Assembly: GCA_038124025.1 (NCBI GenBank)
Contig: JAYPBC010000045.1
Coordinates: 1-9,861, forward strand
From: UBA1275 sp038124025
GTDB taxonomy: Bacteria > Bacteroidota > Rhodothermia > Balneolales > Balneolaceae
Direction of reading: 5' to 3'
DNA length: 9,861 nt
Shown piece after piece: positions 1 to 5,686 of the stretch (within the stretch, counting starts at the first letter, position 1; each line of letters begins with the position of its first letter). The notes under the pieces were generated by a model. It worked only from the letters and a program-made list of their open reading frames with translations. It searched no databases and had not been told where the DNA came from. The translations under genes and the position numbers were made by a program.

Positions 1-729
1 CGCTTCGATCAGCAGCGACTCGAAGATCGTTTTCAGCTGCGTGGGCGCTCGGGAATGAGCAATGAGTTTGTGGGTTGGGCTACCGATGGCGTAGAAGGTG
101 GTGGCTTTTTGTACTCCAACAAAGACACCCTTTCGGTGGGGCTGGTACTGAGTATTGCGGAGCTTCGGGCGCAAAAGAAATCGCCGCATGATATTTTGAG
201 TCATTTTAAAACGCATCCGGTCGTCGCAGATGCCATAGAGGGCGGAGAGGTGGTGGAATATTCGGCCCATGTGGTTTCCTCGGGAGACAAGCGCGCCATG
301 CCTCGAGAGCTCTACGCCGATGGGGTGTTGATTGCCGGTGAAGCGGCGAATTTGTTGTTAAACGCTGGTAAGGCCATCCAAGGGATGGATTATGCCATGC
401 GGTCCGGAATTTTGGCGGCCGAAACGGTACTGGAAGCCAAAGCAGTCGGCGACTTTTCGGTGGGAAAACTGGCCGATTACCGGAAAAAACTGGATGCCAG
501 CTACATTATGAAAGACATTAACGGATTTCAGGATGCGGTGCATGTGCTGCACGATCCTATTATGCAACATAAAGTGCCCAATATTTTATGCGATTTTGGG
601 CGGAAGTTTTTCAGTATAGATAACCAGCCCACTTCGAAATCGAAGGATATGATTTTAGACGCGGTTCGCGAGCATTCGAGCCTTTGGGAAATGGCGAAAT
701 TTGGATTTAAAGCCGGGAGGTCGTTATGA
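1..729 (+). CDS. fixC: FixC-like electron-transfer flavoprotein:quinone oxidoreductase, C-terminal part (5' end outside window)
   Basis: FAD-dependent oxidoreductase of the FixC/ETF-QO family, expected at the inner face of the membrane passing electrons from electron-transfer flavoprotein (ETF) towards quinone. The reading frame is open from base 1, and the residues before the first ATG (position 55) continue the family pattern, so this is a 5'-truncated gene with 242 visible residues rather than a short gene starting at 55. Recognisable blocks are a GGGFLYSNKD segment about 30-45 residues in, and the C-terminal FAD-contact block GVLIAGEAANLLLN followed by GKAIQGMDYAMRSGILAAE (visible residues about 108-140), typical of FixC. 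The stop codon overlaps the fixX start (ATGA at 726-729), implying translational coupling. The FixX partner immediately downstream strongly supports FixC over other FAD monooxygenase-like relatives such as geranylgeranyl reductases. The dinucleotide-binding N-terminus and any fixA/fixB genes are not visible. Confidence 0.88.
   Translation, partial: RFDQQRLEDRFQLRGRSGMSNEFVGWATDGVEGGGFLYSNKDTLSVGLVLSIAELRAQKKSPHDILSHFKTHPVVADAIEGGEVVEYSAHVVSSGDKRAMPRELYADGVLIAGEAANLLLNAGKAIQGMDYAMRSGILAAETVLEAKAVGDFSVGKLADYRKKLDASYIMKDINGFQDAVHVLHDPIMQHKVPNILCDFGRKFFSIDNQPTSKSKDMILDAVREHSSLWEMAKFGFKAGRSL
715..720 (+). promoter_or_regulatory. Shine-Dalgarno-like GGGAGG for fixX
   Basis: GGGAGG lies 5 nt upstream of the fixX ATG at 726, inside the end of fixC. 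It supports the 726 start and the ATGA coupling. It is notable because the leader genes in this window (gcdH, lexA, rplU, rpmA) show no comparable motif. The match could be chance within coding sequence. Confidence 0.45.
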
Positions 730-1097
730 GTCAGGAAGAAACGGGAACTAGTGTGAATGCAGAAAATATGGCATTTGGAAAATCCGCCATAAAAAAATCG
801 AGTCTTTCACTAGCCGAACGCCTGGGATTGGTGGGTTACCGAAACCAAAGCCGCAGCGAAATCAAGCCACATATTGTGGTAGACACCGATATTTGCAACA
901 GCAGCTGTCCTCACCAGTGTACCACTTGGGTATGCCCAGCCAACTGCTACACACTAGATGAACAAAAAAATGTGCACTTTCAAGTGGAGGACTGCATCGA
1001 ATGCGGGACCTGCATGTATGCCTGCGATCAAGGCGCCGTGGATTGGAATTATCCGGACCCGGAGATTGGGCGCGGGGTAAACTGGAATTTTGGATAA
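726..1097 (+). CDS. fixX: FixX-like ferredoxin partner of FixC, cysteine-rich
   Basis: Ferredoxin-like protein of 123 residues that pairs with FixC; in ETF-QO the equivalent domain is fused and carries one [4Fe-4S] cluster. The family ligand set is visible as C70 (in CPANCY) plus C90-x2-C93-x2-C96 (CIECGTC), followed by the conserved VDWNYP block at 105-110 and a GRGVNWNFG C-terminus, as in FixX. Residues 1-48 form a polar N-terminal extension. Five further cysteines (C57, C61, C65, C74, C100) are not needed for the standard cluster. C57-x3-C61-x3-C65-x4-C70-P followed by C90-x2-C93-x2-C96-x3-C100 resembles a stretched two-cluster ferredoxin layout. The start overlaps the fixC stop and has a GGGAGG 5 nt upstream. 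Assignment to the FixX family is secure; the number of clusters is inference. Confidence 0.87.
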   Translation: MSQEETGTSVNAENMAFGKSAIKKSSLSLAERLGLVGYRNQSRSEIKPHIVVDTDICNSSCPHQCTTWVCPANCYTLDEQKNVHFQVEDCIECGTCMYACDQGAVDWNYPDPEIGRGVNWNFG

Positions 1098-1153
1098 ATG
1101 AGTAAAATCACACAAAAAAAGAACCCAAGAAGTCGCGAATAAAAAGATTTATA

Positions 1154-1196
1154 AGGTTAATCCGACCCCAAATATTTTGCCCCATTAACCTATTTT
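1154..1196 (+). terminator. Possible intrinsic terminator or palindrome downstream of fixX
   Basis: AGGTTAAT (1154-1161) and ATTAACCT (1184-1191) form a perfect 8-bp inverted repeat. The 22-nt loop contains a second small foldback (CAAA at 1169-1172, TTTG at 1176-1179). A run of six T (1193-1198) follows the 3' arm. It lies 56 bp after the fixX stop, so it could end the fixCX transcript. The stem is A/T-rich and the loop long, so termination would be weak. An operator for the downstream gcdH is an alternative. Confidence 0.4.
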
Positions 1197-1199
1197 TTC

Positions 1200-1275
1200 C
1201 CTTCTTTATTGTTACATTTCAATAAATATAAACATGCATATATCCCGACAAACTCGGTTTTAAACTAACGATACT
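1200..1275 (+). promoter_or_regulatory. A/T-rich leader likely to contain the gcdH promoter
   Basis: The 76 bp before gcdH are strongly A/T-rich, with TATAAA at 1227-1232 as the best -10-like hexamer. I find no well-spaced -35 (TTGTTA at 1209-1214 is only 12 bp away) and no ribosome-binding motif before the ATG at 1276. The separation from fixX and the hairpin upstream make an independent promoter reasonable, but the elements cannot be placed with confidence. Confidence 0.25.
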
Positions 1276-2481
1276 ATGACCAAGAGCTTATTTAACATTG
1301 ATGATGCATTTCTGTTCGAATCCGAACTAGGCGAAGAAGATCGCCTAATTATGGAGACGGCTCGGGACTATGCGCAATCCTCTCTTGAACCACGGGCATT
1401 GAAGGGCAATACCGAAGAATTTTTCGATAGGTCAATAGCCCAAGAAATGGGGGAAATGGGGTTGTTGGGAGTCAACATTCCCGAGGATTACGGGGGGGCT
1501 GGTGCGTCCTATACCGCCTATGGCTTGGTAGCAAGAGAAGTGGAGCGAGTCGATTCGGGTTACCGTTCATTCATGAGTGTGCAGTCTTCGTTGGTGATGT
1601 ATCCCATTTCTATTTTCGGAACCGAAGAACAAAAGCAAAAGTATATCCCACGGTTGGCAACCGGTGAAATTATCGGCTGTTTTGGCCTTACTGAGCCCGA
1701 TCATGGTTCTGACCCTGGCGGAATGGTGACCACGGCTATGAAAACCGATGGCGGATGGATCATCAATGGGGCCAAAATGTGGATTACCAACTCCCCCATC
1801 GCCGATATCGCCGTAGTCTGGGCAAAAGCCAAGGAGCATAAGGACGATCCTGGAGTTATACGCGGATTCATTCTTGAAAAGGATATGAAAGGCTACAGCG
1901 CACCACACACCAAATATAAAATGAGCCTACGGGCCAGCGAAACCGGAGAATTGGTGTTTGACGATGTTTTTGTGCCCGACGAACAGATGTTTCCCGAGAT
2001 TAAAGGACTCAAGGGGCCTTTCATGTGCTTGAATTCGGCTCGATATGGTATTGCTTGGGGAACCATTGGAGCCGCTGAGTTTTGTTATCAGCGCGCACGT
2101 CAGTATGTGCTAGACCGCAAACAATTTGGTCAGCCTTTGGCAGCCAATCAGCTCATCCAAACTAAACTGGCCAACATGCTTACTGATATCACCTCGATGC
2201 AGATGTTGGCGCTTCGCTTGGGCGAGTTAAAGGATTCGGAGCGTCATCATCCCGGGATGACCTCCCTAGCCAAACGCAATAACTGCGGAAAAGCCTTAGA
2301 AATTGCCCGCATTGCACGAGATATGCACGGTGGGAACGGAATTACGGGAGATTATCGGGTCATTCATCATATGGTGAATTTGGAGTCGGTAAACACCTAC
2401 GAAGGTACCTATGACATCCATGGGCTTATTCTCGGGCGTGAAATCACGGGTATTCAAGCCTTTGCTCCGAAAGGAAACTAA
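1276..2481 (+). CDS. gcdH: Glutaryl-CoA dehydrogenase (acyl-CoA dehydrogenase family)
   Basis: FAD flavoenzyme that oxidises and decarboxylates glutaryl-CoA to crotonyl-CoA in lysine, tryptophan and dicarboxylate breakdown, passing electrons to ETF. The 401 residues match the mature GCDH length. The match to human GCDH recalled from memory is close throughout: GCFGLTEPDHGSDP at 134-147, WITNSPIADIAVVWAK at 169-184, LNSARYGIAWG at 252-262 and KRNNCGKALEIAR at 333-345. The catalytic base is E376 in NTYEGTYDIH. R97 and S101 in YRSFMS correspond to the glutarate-carboxylate binding Arg94 and Ser98 of human GCDH. E90 and Y375 correspond to Glu87 and Tyr369, linked in the literature to decarboxylation, so a decarboxylating enzyme is predicted. 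No signal peptide, so cytoplasmic. No Shine-Dalgarno precedes the ATG. FixC/FixX upstream fits as the electron exit route. A generic short-chain acyl-CoA dehydrogenase is unlikely given the R97/S101 pair. Confidence 0.95.
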   Translation: MTKSLFNIDDAFLFESELGEEDRLIMETARDYAQSSLEPRALKGNTEEFFDRSIAQEMGEMGLLGVNIPEDYGGAGASYTAYGLVAREVERVDSGYRSFMSVQSSLVMYPISIFGTEEQKQKYIPRLATGEIIGCFGLTEPDHGSDPGGMVTTAMKTDGGWIINGAKMWITNSPIADIAVVWAKAKEHKDDPGVIRGFILEKDMKGYSAPHTKYKMSLRASETGELVFDDVFVPDEQMFPEIKGLKGPFMCLNSARYGIAWGTIGAAEFCYQRARQYVLDRKQFGQPLAANQLIQTKLANMLTDITSMQMLALRLGELKDSERHHPGMTSLAKRNNCGKALEIARIARDMHGGNGITGDYRVIHHMVNLESVNTYEGTYDIHGLILGREITGIQAFAPKGN

Positions 2482-2504
2482 GGCTGAGCCAGTAAAGAAC
2501 CGCT

Positions 2505-3746
2505 TTGAAACGCCCTGCTTTCCATATATTGCATTCTTTTTTGGCTTGTGTCTTTGCTCTCTTAGCTGGGCTCACCGCTGGCTTAGTGCTCAGCCCTTTC
2601 ACCGAACTCCAAGCTCAAGAGCGCCAAAACGTCTGGTTTCAGTCGAGTAATGTGCTTAGCCGTCAGGTAGCGCTAGAGGACACTTCCTTGACCCCCCGTC
2701 AGGCTGAGCGAAAATATGAGGACACAATCTATGAACTTCATGGCGAGCTTATCATGCCGCAGTCGTCGAGTGAATTAGATGATGAGGCCTCTCTCGAACA
2801 GAATACCCAACTCCATCCTGCCATCATTTTTTTGGTTGGTAGCGGTCCAAATTCCACCCATACCGGATTGTATGCTGACTTTGTGCGAGAAAATTTAGAA
2901 GGACTTTTCTTACAACATGGCGTGGCTTTGATGTATTTCGACAAACGAGGGGTTGGTTTGTCCGAAGGTCGCTGGCACCGCACCGATTTATACGAGCGAG
3001 CCGATGACGCCCGAGCCGCGGTGCAATTTTTGCGGCAACAAGCCGGTATTGATCCCGAGCGAATTGGAGTGGTTGGGCATTCACAAGGTGGAACGGTCGC
3101 ACAAATACTAGGGCATTTATACGGAGATTCATTGGCGTTTATCGCATCCCTGGCTGCCCCAACCTACGACACCCAGCGCCGCCTCACCTATGAATATTAT
3201 AATGACTTTCTTTGCTCGGGCGAGCCGGATGACATTGCACGCGACAAGGCAGAAAAAAAAACCCTTTCCGATCTAAACTGGGTCAATGCCTTTCCCCTGA
3301 CCAAAACCTGGCGCCATCTTAGCGAGTTAAGCGATTTTAGCCCCGCCTCTCATTTGGCCCAACTTCAACTGCCCTCCTACTTTGCCTTTGCAGAGCTGGA
3401 CTACTATGTGTCGACCGAGTGGGGTATGGACGCGCTCGAACAAGCAGGTTTAGCCACTATTGATGCCCAGTACGAAGCGGGAAACAGCACTAAGGCGACC
3501 ATAGAGCTTTTCCCAGGGCTCGACCATGATTTTCGACCGACTCCCAATGTATGCACTGGCGCAGAGCTTGAGTTCGAAAACAGGCGGGGAAAGAAGGAGT
3601 CCGATCATTCATCGGCAGACCCAGCAACATCGCTGGAAACTCCTAAGTCTGATGCAATGAAGTCGGAAAAACCTACTTATTCCAAGGAATTTCAGCAGAG
3701 TTTTCAGCAGTGGGTACTCGCACAATTCCGCTTAGGAGTACTCTAA
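2505..3746 (+). CDS. Exported alpha/beta hydrolase (COG1073-like), TTG start
   Basis: Predicted serine hydrolase/esterase of 413 residues; substrate unknown. TTG at 2505 is chosen because an in-frame stop (2493-2495) lies just upstream and no other start lies between it and the hydrophobic leader. The protein opens MKRP then a hydrophobic stretch (about 6-32) ending TELQAQ, a Sec signal peptide or membrane anchor, so it acts in the periplasm or at the cell surface. Alpha/beta-hydrolase landmarks are FLVGSGPN (109-116, oxyanion region), MYFDKRGVGLSEG (143-155), nucleophile elbow GHSQGG with S193, acid candidate D299 in FAELDYYVS, and H341 in FPGLDHDF. A polar low-complexity stretch (about 355-392) separates the catalytic His from the last helix. 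It starts 23 bp after gcdH and is probably cotranscribed, though an exported hydrolase has no evident link to glutaryl-CoA. Its last six codons form the first unit of the following repeat array. Confidence 0.85.
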   Translation: MKRPAFHILHSFLACVFALLAGLTAGLVLSPFTELQAQERQNVWFQSSNVLSRQVALEDTSLTPRQAERKYEDTIYELHGELIMPQSSSELDDEASLEQNTQLHPAIIFLVGSGPNSTHTGLYADFVRENLEGLFLQHGVALMYFDKRGVGLSEGRWHRTDLYERADDARAAVQFLRQQAGIDPERIGVVGHSQGGTVAQILGHLYGDSLAFIASLAAPTYDTQRRLTYEYYNDFLCSGEPDDIARDKAEKKTLSDLNWVNAFPLTKTWRHLSELSDFSPASHLAQLQLPSYFAFAELDYYVSTEWGMDALEQAGLATIDAQYEAGNSTKATIELFPGLDHDFRPTPNVCTGAELEFENRRGKKESDHSSADPATSLETPKSDAMKSEKPTYSKEFQQSFQQWVLAQFRLGVL

Positions 3747-3850
3747 GGTTTGGGAGTATGTTAAGGCTTAGGACTACTCTAAAGCTTCGGAGTATCTCAA
3801 GGTCTCGGACTATTTTATAGCTTCCTAGTACGTTAAAGCTTCGGGATCTA
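3728..3850. repeat. Degenerate 18-bp tandem repeat array, codon-phased with the hydrolase 3' end
   Basis: Six complete 18-bp units (starting 3728, 3746, 3764, 3782, 3800, 3818) and a partial seventh (3836-3850) follow one another without spacers. Consensus is roughly ARGCTTMGGASTAYNYTA. In the six full units, positions 3, 6, 10, 12, 13 and 18 are invariant; pairwise identity of neighbours is about 9-12 of 18. The first unit covers the final codons and stop of the hydrolase gene; the last contains the DUF1080 stop codon (minus strand, 3848-3850). The array therefore fills the convergent gap exactly. Read in the hydrolase frame the units give RLGVL-stop, GLGVC-stop, GLGLL-stop, SFGVSQ, GLGLFY, SFLVR-stop. 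TACTC in one unit can pair with GAGTA in the next (3739-3743 with 3754-3758; 3775-3779 with 3790-3794), so weak hairpins are possible. Not CRISPR. Confidence 0.85.
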
Positions 3851-4708
3851 CAGTTCTCGAATCCAAATATTCCGAAACTGCACCGGATCTCCATGATCCT
3901 GCAAAGCCAAGGGCATTTTTTCGGGATGAGGCGTGTAATGCGAGGCGCCAATATACGTGGTGGGACCCAATAGCTCTACATTATTTTGCACCAACACGCC
4001 GTTGTGTAATACAGTGATGCGCGCCGGTGAAATCAAACTGCCCTTTTCTGAAAACCGTGGCGCCATAAAGATAATGTCATAACTCTGCCACTGCCCCGGA
4101 GCCCGAGACGCATTTACCAACGGAATGTGCTGTTTATACACCGAGCTGGCTTGTCCATTATTATAGGTGTCATTTTCATAGGAATTCAAAATCTGCACTT
4201 CATACATCCCCATAAAAAACACCCCTGAGTTCGAATATCCTTGACCAGACTTCCCTTCAGCTACAGGGGCATTCCATTCCAAGTGCAACTGCACATCGCC
4301 GAAAGCCCGCTTAGTTTCAATCGCCCCCGTGCCTGGGGCCACCGTCATAACCCCGCCAGCCACCTCCCACTGCGCTGGCACAGTCGCCCTCCCGGCTTCG
4401 TAAACCCCTATACTTTCCACCATACCCGGCATATCCCCCGCTATTCGAAGCTGCATGACCTGCCAAGCCGTCAAGTCCGTCCCATCGAATAAAACAATGG
4501 CATCCGAAGGGGGCTGCTCAGGCGTCAAACCCGGGCTCACCTGCTCCAATTCCACATATAACTCCGTGGATTCAGGGGTAATTACCGCAGCCTCCTGCGC
4601 CTGTATCCCACCCAACAAACCTATTATCATGCCAAAAGTTACGACTGCATGCCGCCCAAATTGAATTCGAGAAAAGTACCTATTGTCCACAGCGTAATAG
4701 TTCATCAT
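3848..4708 (-). CDS. Secreted DUF1080 / 3-keto-disaccharide hydrolase family protein
   Basis: Protein of 286 residues with a concanavalin-like DUF1080 domain (Pfam 3-keto-disaccharide_hydrolase), a family linked to hydrolysis of 3-keto-glycosides; actual substrate unknown. Visible family blocks are AIVLFDGTDLTAWQ (70-83), FGDVQLHLEWNAP (136-148), GYSNSGVFFMGMYEVQILNSYEN (split across 157-179), SSVYKQHIPLVNASRAPGQWQSYDI (188-212), ITVLHNGVLVQNN (231-243) and the terminal LQDHGDPVQFRNIWIREL (269-286). A basic N-terminus and hydrophobic segment (about 20-36) ending GIQA-QEA give a Sec signal peptide with likely cleavage after A37, so it is periplasmic or secreted. The start could be either of the two adjacent ATGs (4708 or 4705). 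It stands alone on the minus strand, divergent from lexA and convergent with the hydrolase; no sugar 3-dehydrogenase is in the window to define a pathway. Confidence 0.87.
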   Translation of the reverse strand: MMNYYAVDNRYFSRIQFGRHAVVTFGMIIGLLGGIQAQEAAVITPESTELYVELEQVSPGLTPEQPPSDAIVLFDGTDLTAWQVMQLRIAGDMPGMVESIGVYEAGRATVPAQWEVAGGVMTVAPGTGAIETKRAFGDVQLHLEWNAPVAEGKSGQGYSNSGVFFMGMYEVQILNSYENDTYNNGQASSVYKQHIPLVNASRAPGQWQSYDIIFMAPRFSEKGSLISPARITVLHNGVLVQNNVELLGPTTYIGASHYTPHPEKMPLALQDHGDPVQFRNIWIREL

Positions 4709-4736
4709 TTCTGTTTATACTTCTAAATTAAGGTTC

Positions 4737-4766
4737 ACAGGCCCATCCTAGCTCTATAACAGGCCC
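4737..4766. repeat. Paired direct repeat ACAGGCCC upstream of the DUF1080 gene
   Basis: ACAGGCCC occurs at 4737-4744 and again at 4759-4766, a 22-bp period, about two helical turns. TAAGGTT flanks the pair on the outside (4729-4735 and 4767-4773). It lies 29-58 bp before the DUF1080 start, where a regulator site could sit. TTATAG on the minus strand (4754-4759) between the copies is a weak -10-like hexamer without a good -35. Regulatory meaning is speculative. Confidence 0.35.
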
Positions 4767-4832
4767 TAAGGTTGTTTCAGTAATATCAACTTTACCAACA
4801 TAACGAAATATTGAATGCATTTCGGGTTGATT

Positions 4833-4862
4833 TTTACACATATATTACACATTATGTATGAT
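4833..4862 (+). promoter_or_regulatory. Sigma70-like promoter for lexA
   Basis: TTTACA (4833-4838, 5/6 to TTGACA) and TATGAT (4857-4862, 5/6 to TATAAT) are separated by 18 bp, giving an expected start of transcription near 4869 and a leader of about 60 nt before the lexA ATG. It overlaps the palindrome at 4841-4865. A/T-rich sequence makes chance matches common, and Bacteroidota-type promoters can deviate from this consensus. Confidence 0.45.
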
Positions 4863-4865
4863 ATA
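4841..4865. promoter_or_regulatory. 25-bp imperfect palindrome, candidate LexA operator
   Basis: The arms TATATTACACAT (4841-4852) and ATGTATGATATA (4854-4865) around a central T match at 10 of 12 positions, with mismatched pairs 4846/4860 and 4848/4858. The core ACAT-T-ATGT is perfect. It covers the spacer and -10 of the proposed lexA promoter, the position expected for an autorepressor. It does not match the E. coli CTGT-N8-ACAG or Gram-positive GAAC-N4-GTTC LexA boxes, so any binding by this LexA is inferred from position and symmetry only. Confidence 0.4.
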
Positions 4866-4880
4866 CGTGCAAACTAACTC

Positions 4881-4896
4881 GTATTACCGTTTATAC
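4881..4896. promoter_or_regulatory. Second GTAT-N8-ATAC dyad in the lexA leader
   Basis: A 16-bp element, GTATTACCGTTTATAC, has perfect 4-bp arms and an A-x-CG-x-T inner symmetry (12 of 16 bases symmetric). It lies 34 bp upstream of lexA and shares GTAT/ATAC half-sites with the sequence at 4856-4866. It could be an additional operator; the element is short and A/T-rich, so support is weak. Confidence 0.25.
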
Positions 4897-4930
4897 TGGA
4901 ATACACATTGAAAACAAAAAGCCCTGCATC

Positions 4931-5584
4931 ATGGACTTAGTACACCTAACCCGAAAACAACGTGAATTTTTTGACTACATCGTAGCCTATAGAAAAGACT
5001 ATGATATCTGGCCTACCTATCGGGAAATAGCGGATCACTTCGGTTTCAAATCTCCGAATAGTGTGACACAAAACATCCAGGCCCTCCTGAAGAAAGGATA
5101 TTTAGTCAAAGGAGAAGAGGAAGAATACGATTTGCCGCCCGACAAAAAAGAATTACTTGGACAGGTTGATGGCGCTGGGATACCCATTCGTGGGCTCATC
5201 GCAGCAGGATATTTGCAAGAGGCCGTAGAAGCAGATCTTGGGCAGCTAACCATGAGCACCCTATTTCCAAACTTAGACAAACTTTTTGCATTACGCGTCT
5301 CCGGATTCAGCATGAAAGATGCCGATATTTATGACGGAGATTTTGTTCTACTCATGGATACCGAGCTCAACAGCGGAGATATTGGCGCGGTGTTGTACAA
5401 TGGTGAAACCACGCTAAAACGCATTTTCTGGGACGATCAAGGGCTCCGCTTAGAGGCCGCTAATGAAGAATACGATGATATCTATGTCTCCCCAGACGTA
5501 TTTGAGGAAGTACGAATTATTGGCAAATACATAGGTCATGTGAATCGACAAGGATTTCAACGTGCGCCAGCCAAGGTTGCATAG
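4931..5584 (+). CDS. lexA: LexA repressor / S24 autopeptidase
   Basis: SOS-response repressor of 217 residues that binds operators as a dimer and is inactivated by RecA-stimulated self-cleavage. The N-terminal winged helix-turn-helix (about 3-66) has the LexA pattern LTRKQREFFDYI, PTYREIADHFGFKSPNSV and ALLKKGYL. The C-terminal S24 domain has the cleavage site A92-G93 (LIAAGYL), nucleophile S127 in VSGFSMKDADIYDGD and general-base K163 in ETTLKRIF. The 34-residue distance from the cleavage-site Gly to Ser equals E. coli LexA, and Ser-to-Lys is 36 against 37, so a functional autoprotease is predicted. The start is the ATG at 4931; no Shine-Dalgarno precedes it. It is divergent from the DUF1080 gene and followed by ribosomal genes rather than imuB/dnaE2-type SOS genes. 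The wHTH recognition helix differs from E. coli, so the operator should too. Confidence 0.93.
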   Translation: MDLVHLTRKQREFFDYIVAYRKDYDIWPTYREIADHFGFKSPNSVTQNIQALLKKGYLVKGEEEEYDLPPDKKELLGQVDGAGIPIRGLIAAGYLQEAVEADLGQLTMSTLFPNLDKLFALRVSGFSMKDADIYDGDFVLLMDTELNSGDIGAVLYNGETTLKRIFWDDQGLRLEAANEEYDDIYVSPDVFEEVRIIGKYIGHVNRQGFQRAPAKVA

Positions 5585-5613
5585 CAGCTAAAAGCGAACA
5601 ATTTAATTACAAA

Positions 5614-5653
5614 AGCTTTTTTTTATAAGAGGATTCTCTTATCTTATTAAGCT
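5614..5653 (+). terminator. Hairpin between lexA and rplU (weak terminator or ribosomal-operon leader)
   Basis: ATAAGAG (5625-5631) and CTCTTAT (5636-5642) form a perfect 7-bp stem with a GATT loop. AGCTT/AAGCT (5614-5618 with 5649-5653) can add an outer stem across a mismatched internal loop. A run of eight T (5617-5624) lies in the 5' side, not after the stem, so it is a poor plus-strand terminator. It may be a leader structure of the rplU-rpmA transcript. TAAAAT at 5655-5660 is a weak -10-like hexamer for rplU. Confidence 0.3.
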
Positions 5654-5686
5654 CTAAAATAATTGCATAATTAAATTATACGCAAC

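Noticed and set aside
55..57. ATG at 55 as the start of a short FixC-like gene
   Set aside because: The frame is open to base 1 and upstream residues continue the FixC pattern, so the gene is truncated by the window edge.
2411..2650. Plus-strand open frame overlapping the gcdH end and the hydrolase signal region
   Set aside because: It lies in a shifted frame across two well-supported genes; its sequence is the off-frame reading of the hydrolase leader.
3728..3850. Possible CRISPR or regulatory iteron array
   Set aside because: Units are contiguous with no unique spacers and only 18 bp, too degenerate for CRISPR; there are no cas or replication genes nearby to support iterons.
3673..3951. 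Open frame on the minus strand across the repeat array (92 codons, leucine/arginine-rich)
   Set aside because: It overlaps both real genes antisense, owes its openness to the 18-bp repeat phase, and has no family pattern or leader.
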